The notes: generated by a model not told the origin, from the letters alone. A DNA stretch of 64,000 bases from Sphingomonas piscis (GCF_011300455.1 NZ_CP049869.1:434001-498000), one strand, 5' to 3'. Numbered from the stretch's first letter, positions 11,127 to 19,698 are shown. Numbers and translations: made by a program.

Positions 11127-11567
11127 ATGTCCCTGGACGCTTCCGCGCGCCGCCCGTCCCGCCGCGGTGCGCACCCTGTCACGCCGATGCTGCTTCCCGT
11201 CCCAATCCTCTGCTTCGTCGGGGCGCTGATCGCAGACTGGGCCTACACGGCCTCGCCCGACATGCTGTGGATCGACTTTTCCTCCTGGCTGCTGATGGCT
11301 GGACTGATCGGGGGCGGGCTGGCGATCGCCGCACTTGTCGTGAGGCTGGTCCGGGCGCATGCGGATCGCGGAGCAATCGGCCTTCCACTGGTGCTGCTCG
11401 GTTCCGCCTGGATCGTCGAGCTGGTCAACAGCTTCATCCATACGCGCGACGGCTGGACGGCCGTGGTCCCGACGGGGATCATCCTTTCCGCCATCGGCGT
11501 CATCCTCTCGCTTGCCGCCGGCTGGACGTGGCAATCCATCTCGCATCGCGAAGGAGCTGTCCGGTGA
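11127..11567 (+). CDS. DUF2231-like four-helix membrane protein
   Basis: Predicted inner-membrane protein of 146 aa with four hydrophobic segments, resembling the DUF2231 (COG4244) family. ATG at 11127 has a strong ribosome site (GAGGAGAGG) and is preferred over an in-frame start at 11091. It begins with a basic cytosolic tail, then LPVPILCFVGALIADWAY. Its stop overlaps the GTG start of the following sugar dehydrogenase by 4 nt, so the two should be translationally coupled. DUF2231 proteins are often found beside glucose/sorbosone dehydrogenase-like genes, which fits here; the role is otherwise unknown. Confidence 0.75.
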   Translation: MSLDASARRPSRRGAHPVTPMLLPVPILCFVGALIADWAYTASPDMLWIDFSSWLLMAGLIGGGLAIAALVVRLVRAHADRGAIGLPLVLLGSAWIVELVNSFIHTRDGWTAVVPTGIILSAIGVILSLAAGWTWQSISHREGAVR

Positions 11568-12886
11568 AGCGGCTCCTTCTCCTCTCCGCCGCAGCTCTGT
11601 CGCTCGCCGGCTGCGGCAATAGGCAGCAAAGCGACCCGAGCCGCACCTACGGCCCGAACCCCGAACTCGCCGAACCTCACGAGAAGCTCGTTTCGGACGT
11701 CGGCGTGTTCGAAGTCGTCGGCTGGAAGCCGGGTGAGACGCCCACCGTCCCTTCCGGCTTCCGCGTCCAGCCGCTTGCGACCGGCCTGTCGAACCCGCGC
11801 ACGGTGCTCCCGCTCGCGAACGGCGACGTGCTGGTTGTCGAATCGAAAAAGGAAGGCGGCGAGCCGGTTCAGCGGCCCAAGGACCCGATCCGCGACTTCA
11901 TTATGTCCCTGTCGCACGGCAAGCCGAAGGGCGGGCAGAAGCCGCCGCCAAGCAACCGCATCACCCTGGTCCGCGATGCCAACGGCGACGGTCGCGCGGA
12001 CGGCCAGACGGTGCTGATCGACAAGCTGAACAGCCCGTTCGGGATCGCGGTCATCGGCAACTACCTCTATGTTGCCGCCACAGACGCGATCCTTCGCTAT
12101 CCGTTCACGCCCGGCCAGACGCGCATCACCGCCCCGCCTGTCAAGATCGCCGACCTTCCCGCCGGCCCGATCAATCATCACTGGACCAAAAGCCTGACGG
12201 CCAGCCCCGACGGATCGCGGCTCTATGTAGGCGTGGGCTCCAACAGCAACATTCTCGAGCGCGGCGTCGAGGCCGAGGCGAACCGCGCCGCCATCCTCGA
12301 GGTCGATCCGCAAACCGGCCTTTGGAAGGTCTTCGCCAGCGGCCTCCGCAATCCCAACGGCCTCACCTTCTACCCCGGCAGCAACACGCTGTGGACGGTG
12401 GTCAACGAACGTGACGAGCTCGGCCCCGACCTGGTACCCGATTACATGACTTCGGTTCGTCCCGGTGCTTTCTACGGCTGGCCCTACAGCTATTTCGGTC
12501 AGCACGTGGACCCGCGTCCGCGCCCGCAGCGTCCCGATCTCGTCCGCAAGGCCGTGTCGCCCGACTACGCGCTTGGCGCCCATGTCGCCGCGCTTGGCCT
12601 GACCTTCTACACCGGCGCCACCTTCCCCGCTTCGTTCCGCGGCGGCGCCTTCATCGGGGAGCATGGCAGCTGGAACCGAAAGGCGCCGAGCGGCTACAAG
12701 GTGGCCTTCGTCGCCTTCCAGAACGGCAAGCCCGTCGGCGCCCCGCAGGATTTCGTCACCGGCTTCCTCAAGGATGGCAAGGCCCGCGGCCGCCCGGTGG
12801 GAGTCGCCGTCGACCGCACCGGCGCCCTGATCATTGCCGACGACGCCGGCAACACGATCTGGCGGGTCAGCTACGCGGGTCGCTAA
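11564..12886 (+). CDS. PQQ-dependent sugar dehydrogenase-like lipoprotein (sorbosone dehydrogenase family)
   Basis: Soluble glucose/L-sorbosone dehydrogenase-type beta-propeller protein (440 aa), expected to oxidise an aldose or aldehyde in the periplasm with PQQ. The start is GTG 11564, overlapping the previous stop. The signal peptide ends in lipobox LSLAGC. Family segments include [77 protein letters not shown] and [13 protein letters not shown]. No PQQ synthesis genes are visible, so the cofactor would have to be made elsewhere or taken up. The real substrate cannot be told from sequence. Confidence 0.88.
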   Translation: MKRLLLLSAAALSLAGCGNRQQSDPSRTYGPNPELAEPHEKLVSDVGVFEVVGWKPGETPTVPSGFRVQPLATGLSNPRTVLPLANGDVLVVESKKEGGEPVQRPKDPIRDFIMSLSHGKPKGGQKPPPSNRITLVRDANGDGRADGQTVLIDKLNSPFGIAVIGNYLYVAATDAILRYPFTPGQTRITAPPVKIADLPAGPINHHWTKSLTASPDGSRLYVGVGSNSNILERGVEAEANRAAILEVDPQTGLWKVFASGLRNPNGLTFYPGSNTLWTVVNERDELGPDLVPDYMTSVRPGAFYGWPYSYFGQHVDPRPRPQRPDLVRKAVSPDYALGAHVAALGLTFYTGATFPASFRGGAFIGEHGSWNRKAPSGYKVAFVAFQNGKPVGAPQDFVTGFLKDGKARGRPVGVAVDRTGALIIADDAGNTIWRVSYAGR

Positions 12887-14037
12887 GCGGCGCCCACCAG
12901 TTCCCGCCCGATCAGCATCCGGCGGATCTCGTTCGTGCCTGCGCCGATGTCGAGCAGCTTCGCGTCCCGATAGTAACGCTCGACCGGCCAGTCCTTGGTG
13001 TAGCCCGCCCCACCCAGCGCCTGCACGGCTTCTTCAGCCACGCGCACCGCATTTTGCGACGCCAGCAGGATCGCGCCCGCCGCATCGAAGCGCGTCGTCC
13101 GACCGGCATCGCAGGCCCTCGCGACCTGGTAGACGTAGGCGCGCGCCGAGTTCAGCGCGACGTACATGTCCGCAACCTTGGCCTGCATCAGCTGGAACGA
13201 GCCAACCGCCTTGCCGAACTGCTTGCGCTCGCGAATGTAGGGCAGGACCGTGTCGAGGCAGGCCTGCATGATCCCGAGCTGGATTCCAGCCAAGACCGTC
13301 CGCTCATAATCGAGGCCGCTCATCAGCACCTCGACGCCCTTGTTCTCCTCGCCCAGCACGTTTTCGGGCGGAACAAAGCAATCGTCGAACACCAGCTCGT
13401 TGGTGGGGCTTCCACGCATGCCCATCTTGTCGATCTTCTGCCCGACCGAGTAGCCGGCCATACCCTTTTCGATCAGGAAGGCAGTGATGCCGCGGCTGCC
13501 CTCGCCGGTTTTGGCGTATACCACAACGGTATCGGCATAAGCACCGTTGGTGATCCAGAATTTGGTGCCGTTCAGCCGGTAACCATTGCCACTTTTGTCG
13601 GCCTTCAGCTTCATACCGACCACGTCACTGCCCGCCCCAGCCTCGCTCATCGCCAGCGCACCCACATGCTCTCCGCTGATCAGGGGCGGCAGATACTTCG
13701 CCTTCTGATCCTGGTTGCCCCAGCGCCTGATCTGGTTGACGCACAGGTTGGAGTGCGCGCCATAGCTCAGCCCCACCGAGGCGGAGGCTCGCGCCACCTC
13801 CTCCTGCGCGACGACATGCTCCAGGTAGCCGAGCCCGAGCCCGCCCCACTCCTCCTCTACCGTGATGCCGTGCAGGCCAAGCTCGCCCATCTGCGGCCAC
13901 AGTTCCTGCGGAAAACGGTCGGCCTCGTCGATCTCGGCGGCCAGCGGCGCAATCCGCTCGGCGGCGAACCGCTGCGTGGTTTCCCGGATCGTCTCGGCCA
14001 TCTCACCGAGGTCGAACTCCAGCCCGTATTCGGACAT
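12883..14037 (-). CDS. liuA: Isovaleryl-CoA dehydrogenase
   Basis: FAD acyl-CoA dehydrogenase (384 aa) that oxidises isovaleryl-CoA to 3-methylcrotonyl-CoA, the step before the carboxylase encoded at 3.2-6.7 kb. It carries the acyl-CoA dehydrogenase signatures ([45 protein letters not shown]). The catalytic Glu sits in [11 protein letters not shown] (Glu245), the position characteristic of isovaleryl-CoA dehydrogenase rather than short- or medium-chain enzymes, which use a C-terminal Glu. ATG at 14037. It converges with the sugar dehydrogenase gene with a 4-nt overlap. Confidence 0.92.
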   Translation of the reverse strand: MSEYGLEFDLGEMAETIRETTQRFAAERIAPLAAEIDEADRFPQELWPQMGELGLHGITVEEEWGGLGLGYLEHVVAQEEVARASASVGLSYGAHSNLCVNQIRRWGNQDQKAKYLPPLISGEHVGALAMSEAGAGSDVVGMKLKADKSGNGYRLNGTKFWITNGAYADTVVVYAKTGEGSRGITAFLIEKGMAGYSVGQKIDKMGMRGSPTNELVFDDCFVPPENVLGEENKGVEVLMSGLDYERTVLAGIQLGIMQACLDTVLPYIRERKQFGKAVGSFQLMQAKVADMYVALNSARAYVYQVARACDAGRTTRFDAAGAILLASQNAVRVAEEAVQALGGAGYTKDWPVERYYRDAKLLDIGAGTNEIRRMLIGRELVGAA

Positions 14038-14091
14038 GTCACTCTCCTTTGCCGTGCAGCTAGCAGAGGGCGAGCGGGGCGGAAACGGGTA

Positions 14092-14205
14092 CTAGGAGAC
14101 GGTCCTCCCATCCGAGAGGATGAAAAGCGAGGTGACGAGGAAGCTGCTGACGGCGAGTGCCCAGGGGTTCCCGGCCAGTTTGGCCAACATGCGCGAAACG
14201 AACAT
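14092..14205 (-). CDS. Very small membrane protein (37 aa)
   Basis: Short ORF MFVSRMLAKLAGNPWALAVS.. ending in ..DGRTVS, with one hydrophobic segment (LAVSSFLVTSLFILS). ATG at 14203-14205 has AGGA about 9 nt upstream. It starts 15 nt after the stop of the 85-aa ORF on the same strand and may be co-transcribed with it. No family recognised. Its length means chance cannot be excluded. Confidence 0.4.
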   Translation of the reverse strand: MFVSRMLAKLAGNPWALAVSSFLVTSLFILSDGRTVS

Positions 14206-14220
14206 CGGATCGATTCCTGA

Positions 14221-14478
14221 TCAGGCGAAGATGTCGGGCCGGAAGAAGAGCTCGTAGATCGCGTTCAGCATCCCGAAGGTGCCGAGCGTCGTCACCGCCA
14301 TGATGCCGTAGATCCTGGCGGTTAGTCGCCCCACGTTCTCGCCCGTGGGTTTCCGGCCATTGCTGAAAGGTTCGCGGATCATCGGCTGCTTCTTCGGGTC
14401 CAACTGGTGAATGATGCGAAGGCGATTGAAGCAGCGACGTTTCAGGGCAGTGCTGGTAGCGAATGTGAATTGTTTCAT
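14221..14478 (-). CDS. Small hypothetical protein, one membrane segment
   Basis: An 85-aa ORF from ATG 14478; a shorter start at Met33 (14382) gives 53 aa. The N-terminal part is basic, and one hydrophobic helix lies near the C-terminus (YGIMAVTTLGTFGMLNAIYELFF), giving a possible single-pass inner-membrane topology. No family recognised. It sits upstream of a 37-aa membrane ORF and is divergent from a 50-aa membrane ORF at 14575, so this stretch between isovaleryl-CoA dehydrogenase and the cytochrome carries three tiny candidate membrane proteins. Confidence 0.5.
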   Translation of the reverse strand: MKQFTFATSTALKRRCFNRLRIIHQLDPKKQPMIREPFSNGRKPTGENVGRLTARIYGIMAVTTLGTFGMLNAIYELFFRPDIFA

Positions 14479-14574
14479 TTGTCACAATCGGCGCAAATAC
14501 GGATGGGGTTCTCGTCGCCGAAGCTAAGAAAACCGGAGCCTTTACGCAGCGGTTGCAGATGTTAGGACTAGATC

Positions 14575-14727
14575 ATGTCCGGCTTAGAACAGATCGGCCT
14601 TGTGCTGCTCATATTGGCCCTGCTCGCCTTGCCCGCGATCGGAACGGTCGTTCAGCGGCGTGTGGATAAAGAGGCCGACGAAGCTCCGGTTCGCAGCGAC
14701 CGGTCGGACACGAGGCACGAGCGCTGA
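14575..14727 (+). CDS. Small membrane protein (50 aa)
   Basis: ORF starting MSGLEQIGLVLLILALLALP, with one N-terminal transmembrane helix followed by a charged tail rich in Arg, Asp and Glu that ends DTRHER. ATG 14575 has AGGA 8 nt upstream, a good ribosome site. The hydrophobic-helix-plus-charged-tail layout and the start signal argue for a real gene. No family recognised. It converges with the cytochrome c gene, whose stop is at 14747. Confidence 0.5.
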   Translation: MSGLEQIGLVLLILALLALPAIGTVVQRRVDKEADEAPVRSDRSDTRHER

Positions 14728-14746
14728 AACTCAGCGCGTATAGCGA

Positions 14747-15181
14747 CTAGCCCCGTTCGGCGCTGATCGTTGCGGGCGTTAGGCTGGACACGGGCGCCGT
14801 GGGTGCCGCCGTCAAGGGCTTCGTCGCGCCACGGTGACAGGTGAAGCAAGTCACCTTCATCTGGCTCATGTCCTTGACGCCGAGGTCCTGAGTGTTGATC
14901 CGGTGCACCATCCGCATCATCGCGCGGGCAATCTGCTTTTCTTTCTTCGCGTCGGAAGCGAAGTCCATCGTCGGCGGCGTGCCCGCGTGGCAATGCGTGC
15001 ATTTGACCCCGAGGGCGGATGAAAAGGTTTTCATCACCTCCATCAGCTGTGGCCGCGGCATATCTTTGGGCAGGACCTGAAGGTTCTTCGGCGCCGGCGG
15101 AGCACCGGTCGGTTGTGCGGCGGCGACCGAGAATGCGAGGGCACCCGCGGATGCGGCGAGAACGAGCGAGGACCAGTTCAT
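14747..15181 (-). CDS. Two-haem cytochrome c, reaction-centre-cytochrome-like
   Basis: Periplasmic c-type cytochrome of 144 aa with a Sec signal peptide (cleavage after about SVAAAQ). Two haem-binding motifs are present: KCTHCH and TCFTCH. The second half, with NTQDLGVKDMSQMKVTCFTCHRG, resembles the repeat unit of the photosynthetic reaction-centre cytochrome c subunit family (PF02276), found also in non-phototrophs. Methionines upstream of each CXXCH could be axial ligands, as in that family. No photosynthesis genes are visible here. It is divergent from the thiolase gene. Confidence 0.82.
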   Translation of the reverse strand: MNWSSLVLAASAGALAFSVAAAQPTGAPPAPKNLQVLPKDMPRPQLMEVMKTFSSALGVKCTHCHAGTPPTMDFASDAKKEKQIARAMMRMVHRINTQDLGVKDMSQMKVTCFTCHRGATKPLTAAPTAPVSSLTPATISAERG

Positions 15182-15209
15182 TTCGGAAGGCTAACATGAG
15201 CTTACCTGT

Positions 15210-16463
15210 TTGAACAATGGGGTCGAGCCGACTATCTGGCAGGCAACTTCTTGGAGACGCGACCCACATGGCCACCACCCCAACGACCCGATCGTCATCC
15301 TCTCCTATGCGCGCACGCCGATGGGCTCGATGCAGGGATGCCTCGCCGATGCCAGCGCAACCGATCTTGGCGCCACCGTCGTCAAAGCGGCGGTCGAGCG
15401 CGCGGGCGTCAGTGGCGAGGATATCGACCGGATCTACATGGGATGTGTGCTTCCTGCAGGACTCGGCCAGGCTCCGGCCCGGCAGGCAGCGATCAAGGCC
15501 GGGCTGCCCAAGTCGGTTCAGGCGACCACCGTCAACAAGGTTTGCGGATCGGGCATGCAGACGGTGATCATGGGCGCTGAAGCGCTGAGCGCCGGCAATG
15601 CGGACGTGATCGTCGCCGGCGGCATGGAGTCGATGACCAATGCGCCCTATCTGCTCAAGAAGCATCGCTCCGGCGCGCGCATCGGCCACGATACGGCGTA
15701 CGACCATATGTTCCTGGACGGGTTGGAAGACGCCTATGAGGAAGGCCGCGCGATGGGCAGCTTCGCTCAGTGCACCGCTGACGAATATCAACTGACCCGC
15801 GAGCAGATGGACGAATTCGCCATCTCCTCGCTGACCCGCGCCAAGGAAGCAATCGAGAGCGGCGCTTTCGCCGACGAGGTCGTGCCAGTCACGATCACGA
15901 GCCGCAGGGGCGAAACGGTTATCACCACCGACGAGGCGCCGGGCAAGGTCAATCCCGAGAAGATCCCGGGCCTCCGCGCTGCCTTTGCCAAGGAAGGCAC
16001 GATTACGGCGGCGACCAGCTCCTCCATTTCCGACGGTGCCGCCGCCGTGGTGCTGATGCGTGAAAGCGAAGCGCGGGCGAAAGGCCTGACCCCCGTTGCC
16101 CGGATCGTAGCCAGCGGCGCCCATGCGCAGGAGCCAGCGGAGTTCACCCTCGCCCCCATCGGCGCGATGAACAAGGCGCTGGAGCGCGCCGGCTGGAGCG
16201 TCGGCGACGTCGACCTGTTCGAAGTCAACGAAGCCTTCGCTTGCGTTGCAATGTTTGCGATGCGCGACCTCGGCATCCCGCACGACAAGATCAACGTCCA
16301 CGGCGGCGCCACCGCGCTCGGGCACCCGATCGGCGCCAGCGGCACCCGCATTATCGTGACGCTGCTCAACGCCCTCAAGCAAAAGGGCGGCAAGCGCGGC
16401 GTTGCCAGCCTTTGCATCGGCGGCGGCGAAGGCACGGCGCTGGCCGTGGAGCTCGTCGACTAA
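15210..16463 (+). CDS. Acetyl-CoA C-acetyltransferase (thiolase), start disturbed by a probable 1-nt deletion
   Basis: Biosynthetic-type thiolase interconverting two acetyl-CoA and acetoacetyl-CoA; here it may finish leucine breakdown. It has nucleophile NKVCGSGMQ, the NEAFA block, GGATALGHPIGASG (His) and the C-terminal CIGGGEGTA (Cys). The only in-frame start before the first strand (VILSYARTP) is a TTG at 15210 without a ribosome site, which leaves 28 nt to the divergent cytochrome gene and adds an unlikely N-terminus. An ATG at 15268-15270 with GGAG upstream reads MATTP and would join the thiolase frame if the C run at 15278-15281 had five bases instead of four. The catalytic body is intact. 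Confidence 0.87.
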   Translation: MNNGVEPTIWQATSWRRDPHGHHPNDPIVILSYARTPMGSMQGCLADASATDLGATVVKAAVERAGVSGEDIDRIYMGCVLPAGLGQAPARQAAIKAGLPKSVQATTVNKVCGSGMQTVIMGAEALSAGNADVIVAGGMESMTNAPYLLKKHRSGARIGHDTAYDHMFLDGLEDAYEEGRAMGSFAQCTADEYQLTREQMDEFAISSLTRAKEAIESGAFADEVVPVTITSRRGETVITTDEAPGKVNPEKIPGLRAAFAKEGTITAATSSSISDGAAAVVLMRESEARAKGLTPVARIVASGAHAQEPAEFTLAPIGAMNKALERAGWSVGDVDLFEVNEAFACVAMFAMRDLGIPHDKINVHGGATALGHPIGASGTRIIVTLLNALKQKGGKRGVASLCIGGGEGTALAVELVD

Positions 16464-16468
16464 CTGCC

Positions 16469-17248
16469 TTGACCCTATCGCAGGACGACATCGCCGCTTT
16501 TGAGCGGGACGGCTTTGTCGTCTTGCATGAGGCGTTTTCGAGCGAACTTGCGGAGCATTGCCGCTCGGTGCTTTGGCAGGCTCTCGGCCTAAGCCCCGAG
16601 CGACCCTCCGAGTGGACCGAGCCGGTCGTCCGCCTTGGCCAGTTCGCGGGTCCCGTCCGCGAGGCAGCGAATACGCCCCGCCTCCATGCCGCCTACGATC
16701 AACTCGTTGGCGCTGGCAGGTGGCTTGCACCGCAGACTCTGGGCACATTCCCGATCCGCTTCCCTTCGGCAACGGCCGCTGTCGACACCGGCTGGCACAT
16801 CGATGTCAGCTTCGGGACCGAACACCCGGATTTCATGCAGTGGCGCGCCAATGTGAGGTCGCGCGGGCGCGCCCTGCTCATGCTGTTTCTGTTCACCGAT
16901 GTCGGAGAGAATGACGCGCCCACCCGGATCAGGGTGGAGTCGCACCGCCGTGTCGCGCGCTTACTTGCGGATGCGGGCGAAGAAGGCCTGACGCTTGGAG
17001 AGATGGTCGCGGCGGACTTCGGTGGAACGGCCGACTGCAGCGAGGCCGTAGCCGTCGGACCTGCGGGAACGGTCTACCTGTGCCACCCATTCCTGGTGCA
17101 CGCGGCGCAGGACCATCGCGGCTCGAACGTCAAGATGATGGCCCAGCCGCCGCTGTTACCATCACGAGGCGCGCTGCGTCTCGAGCGGGACGTTGGCGAC
17201 TATTCACCCGTTGAGCGCGCCATTCGTAACGCGCTGGGTGAAGCCTAG
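16469..17248 (+). CDS. Phytanoyl-CoA dioxygenase (PhyH)-family protein
   Basis: Fe(II)/2-oxoglutarate oxygenase-like protein of about 259 aa. The N-terminus (SQDDIAAFERDGFVVLHEAF) is typical of PhyH. The iron-binding HxD is in GWHIDVSF, and the distal histidine is probably in CHPFLVHAAQDHRG. The start is TTG at 16469, 6 nt after the thiolase stop; no strong ribosome site is visible, and no ATG fits before the conserved N-terminus. Substrate unknown; members hydroxylate lipids, amino acids or natural products. It may be co-transcribed with the thiolase and converges with the SH3 gene (4-nt overlap). Confidence 0.8.
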   Translation: MTLSQDDIAAFERDGFVVLHEAFSSELAEHCRSVLWQALGLSPERPSEWTEPVVRLGQFAGPVREAANTPRLHAAYDQLVGAGRWLAPQTLGTFPIRFPSATAAVDTGWHIDVSFGTEHPDFMQWRANVRSRGRALLMLFLFTDVGENDAPTRIRVESHRRVARLLADAGEEGLTLGEMVAADFGGTADCSEAVAVGPAGTVYLCHPFLVHAAQDHRGSNVKMMAQPPLLPSRGALRLERDVGDYSPVERAIRNALGEA

Positions 17249-17724
17249 TCTACGACCTCATCGGGCGCGACGCCCCAGATGTCGGCAACGCGAATATAGC
17301 CGTCGCGCTTGCCGATCTGGATGTGGCACCAACCGGAGCTGCATTTCTCGATCTTGCCGACAACACCGGCTTGCGCACGGTAACGGAGCTTGGCCCCGTC
17401 TGAAGGCTGCGACAGGATCGGGCGTGGTTCGCCGGGCTTGACGATGGCGCTGCGGCGGTCGGACAGCATGGTCGACAGCATCCACCCCTTGGTGCCGTCC
17501 GGATCCTGGATCAGCCGCCAGCTTTCGTAGCGCTTGAGCACCCGAACCGGAAGGTCGCGGCGCTTGTAGAGCCATATGCCTGGATAAGTGCGCGCGGGTC
17601 CGGTCCGCATCATCGCCTCGCCGCTGGCCAGCGATGCCCAATAGGGCACGGGCTTGTCCTGCGCGGCAGCGGACGCCGCCAGCGACAGGGCAACTACCGT
17701 CAACGCCCCCTTGCGCAGCATCAC
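17245..17724 (-). CDS. Exported SH3-domain protein
   Basis: Secreted or periplasmic protein (159 aa) with a Sec signal peptide (cut near AAAQ) and bacterial SH3-like repeats: MMRTGPARTYPGIWLYKRRDLPV, YESWRLIQDPDGTKGWML and GWCHIQIGKRDGYIR. Such domains usually bind peptidoglycan or other envelope ligands. ATG at 17722-17724 overlaps the stop of the upstream nitronate monooxygenase-like gene by 4 nt, so the two are coupled. Confidence 0.85.
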   Translation of the reverse strand: MMLRKGALTVVALSLAASAAAQDKPVPYWASLASGEAMMRTGPARTYPGIWLYKRRDLPVRVLKRYESWRLIQDPDGTKGWMLSTMLSDRRSAIVKPGEPRPILSQPSDGAKLRYRAQAGVVGKIEKCSSGWCHIQIGKRDGYIRVADIWGVAPDEVVD

Positions 17725-19127
17725 GCCCCCGTCAGAATCCGGTCGACGAGCTGCTTCACGGTCGGCACAAAACCGTTCGAATAGAATGGGTCCTGCTTGA
17801 AGCGGTAAGCCGCGTGACCGGCGAACATCAGGTTCTGGTCGACAGGACCACCGTGCGCGATATCCTGCAACGTCTTCTGGATGCAGAAGCTGCGCGGGTC
17901 GGCGAGGCGGCCTGTCGAGTTCTTCTCATTGTCCGCCCAGGACGAGAAAGCACACTGGCTGAGGCAGCCCATGCAGTCGGCCTGGTCACGGCGGATGATC
18001 GCCGTCTCTTCCGGCTGAGTGAACACCAACGTGTCGTCGGGAGTCTTCAGCGCATCGGTGTAGCCCGCCGCGTGCCACTCGCGGGCGTGCTGGAGATCGC
18101 CCTTGGTGACCCAGTAATTCTTGCGGGTGCCGACACCGACGTCGAGTGTGAACTGGTGATCGCCAACCGGCTCTTTAGTGAAGGCGATCTGGCGCCCGCT
18201 GCGGGCTTCGAGCGCGCGCAGAAAGGGGGTCTTCACCGCGGAGGAGTAGAAGCCGGTCGGTGAAAATTTGTGCAGGAGGACGTCGCCCTCCTCCAGATCC
18301 ATCAGGCGCGCCTTCCACTCGGGCGGGATCGGGCTTTCCTGGGTCAGCAACGGCCGGGTACCGAACTGAAAGACAATCTGCCCAAGCTCGGGATTGTCGA
18401 TCCAGTTCTCCCACTCGTCGAGGCGCCAGACGCCGCCGGCCATGACGATGGGCACGGTATCGGCAATGCCGCCTTCGCGCATCACATCGCGCAGTTCCTT
18501 GACGCGTGGATAAGGATCCTGCGGCTTGCGCGGATCCTCGGCATTGGACAGGCCGTTGTGCCCGCCGGCGAGCCATGGATCCTCGTAGACGACGGCGCCG
18601 AGAAGCTCCGCGACCTTGGAGTAAGCGCGCTTCCAAAGGGCGCGAAAAGCGCGGCCGGAAGAGACGATCGGCAGGTAATTGACGCCATATTGCGCCGCGA
18701 TCTCGCTGAGCTTGTACGGCATGCCGGCGCCGCAGGTGACGCCGGTGACCAGCCCCTTGGTGCGCTCCAGCACGCCATGAAGGATCGGCTGCGCGCCGCC
18801 CATTTCCCACAGCACGTTGATGTTGATGGCGCCCTTGCCGCTGGCGATCTCATAAGCCTTTTTGACCTGTGCGACGGCGCCTTCGATCCCGTAATGGATC
18901 AGCTCTTCATGGCGCTGGCGGCGGGTCATCCCGCGGTACACCTGAGGGATGATGCGGCCTTCAGGATCGTAACTATCGGCGTTGACGGCGCTGACGGTGC
19001 CAATGCCACCGGCGGCCGCCCAGGCACCCGAGCTCGCGTGATTGGTGGCGCTGACGCCCTTACCGCCTTCGACCAGCGGCCATACCTCACGGCCGCCGTA
19101 CATGATGGGCTTCAGCCCCTTGAACAA
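17721..19127 (-). CDS. Nitronate monooxygenase-like FMN flavoprotein
   Basis: TIM-barrel flavin enzyme of the 2-nitropropane dioxygenase/nitronate monooxygenase group (468 aa, longer than the usual 320-380). Visible elements include GVTCGAGMPYKLSEIA, LPIVSSGRAFRALWKR, DPWLAGGHNGLSN and VPIVMAGGVWR. Beyond the barrel it has a cysteine-rich stretch, CMGCLSQC with a further Cys about 30 residues later, which might bind a metal or Fe-S cluster. FMN-linked oxidation of nitronates or NAD(P)H-dependent reduction are both possible. ATG 19127. It overlaps the SH3-domain gene by 4 nt. Confidence 0.82.
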   Translation of the reverse strand: MFKGLKPIMYGGREVWPLVEGGKGVSATNHASSGAWAAAGGIGTVSAVNADSYDPEGRIIPQVYRGMTRRQRHEELIHYGIEGAVAQVKKAYEIASGKGAININVLWEMGGAQPILHGVLERTKGLVTGVTCGAGMPYKLSEIAAQYGVNYLPIVSSGRAFRALWKRAYSKVAELLGAVVYEDPWLAGGHNGLSNAEDPRKPQDPYPRVKELRDVMREGGIADTVPIVMAGGVWRLDEWENWIDNPELGQIVFQFGTRPLLTQESPIPPEWKARLMDLEEGDVLLHKFSPTGFYSSAVKTPFLRALEARSGRQIAFTKEPVGDHQFTLDVGVGTRKNYWVTKGDLQHAREWHAAGYTDALKTPDDTLVFTQPEETAIIRRDQADCMGCLSQCAFSSWADNEKNSTGRLADPRSFCIQKTLQDIAHGGPVDQNLMFAGHAAYRFKQDPFYSNGFVPTVKQLVDRILTGA

Positions 19128-19211
19128 TGTCGCTCTCCTGTTGTCGCGGGCGCTATATAAGCGGGGCGCCGCGATTGCTGCAAAATTCGACGGTATAACG
19201 GTGCAACGAAA

Positions 19212-19239
19212 GAGGGCCGGAGATTGCTCCCCGGCCCTC
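19212..19239 (-). terminator. Rho-independent terminator after the glycine-zipper gene
   Basis: A 9-bp GC-rich stem (GAGGGCCGG at 19212-19220 with CCGGCCCTC at 19231-19239). On the minus strand the hairpin is followed by TTTCGTT. It lies about 22 nt downstream of the stop of the gene at 19261-19698. Confidence 0.7.
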
Positions 19240-19260
19240 GTTCACTGCTCGCTGCTGCGA

Positions 19261-19698
19261 TCAGCAGCGATTTTTCGCGACCTGGCTGCCGACGATTGCG
19301 CCAAGCGCACCGCCGATAAGCGCTCCGCTAGTGCCGTTGTTGTTGCGACGACCGTAATAACCGTAGCGGTTTCGGCCGGTGCTGTTGGCGACCTGCGATC
19401 CGATCACCGCGCCGGCGATGCCGCCGACCACCGCGCCCGCCGTGCCGTTGCCGCCACAGCGGTAGCCGTTACCGTAGTAGCTGTTGCCGTAATAGCCGTT
19501 GTTGTAGCCGCCGCCGTAGTAGGGCTGGCTATAGCCACGGCCATAGGTGCCATACCCGCCGTAGCCGCCACCGTAATAAGGCTGGCTGTAGCCGCGGCCG
19601 TAGCCGCCGTGATAGCCGCCATATTGGGCGTTGGCAGTCGCGGGGATCGCCGCCAGGGCTGCACCGGCGCTGAGCGCGACAAGAGCCTTCTTGAACAT
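19261..19698 (-). CDS. Glycine-zipper 2TM-domain envelope protein
   Basis: Exported protein (145 aa) with a signal peptide (cut near TANAQ), a tandem Gly/Tyr-rich central region (repeated GYGRGYSQPYYGGGY unit) and two glycine-zipper hairpins at the C-terminus (GAVVGGIAGAVIGSQVAN and GALIGGALGAIVGSQVAK). It resembles the Rickettsia 17-kDa antigen/SlyB-like 2TM family, but has no lipobox. A structural envelope role is likely. ATG at 19698 with GAGGAG upstream. The repeated Tyr-Gly segment probably arose by internal duplication. Confidence 0.82.
   Translation of the reverse strand: MFKKALVALSAGAALAAIPATANAQYGGYHGGYGRGYSQPYYGGGYGGYGTYGRGYSQPYYGGGYNNGYYGNSYYGNGYRCGGNGTAGAVVGGIAGAVIGSQVANSTGRNRYGYYGRRNNNGTSGALIGGALGAIVGSQVAKNRC

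Noticed and set aside
11243..12664. A 473-codon minus-strand frame
   Set aside because: Antisense of the sugar dehydrogenase; low-complexity charged sequence without a start signal.
19490..19640. Repeated Gly/Tyr codons, considered as a DNA repeat array or CRISPR-like element
   Set aside because: The repeat is in frame within a signal-peptide protein, and there are no unique spacers; it is an internal protein repeat.
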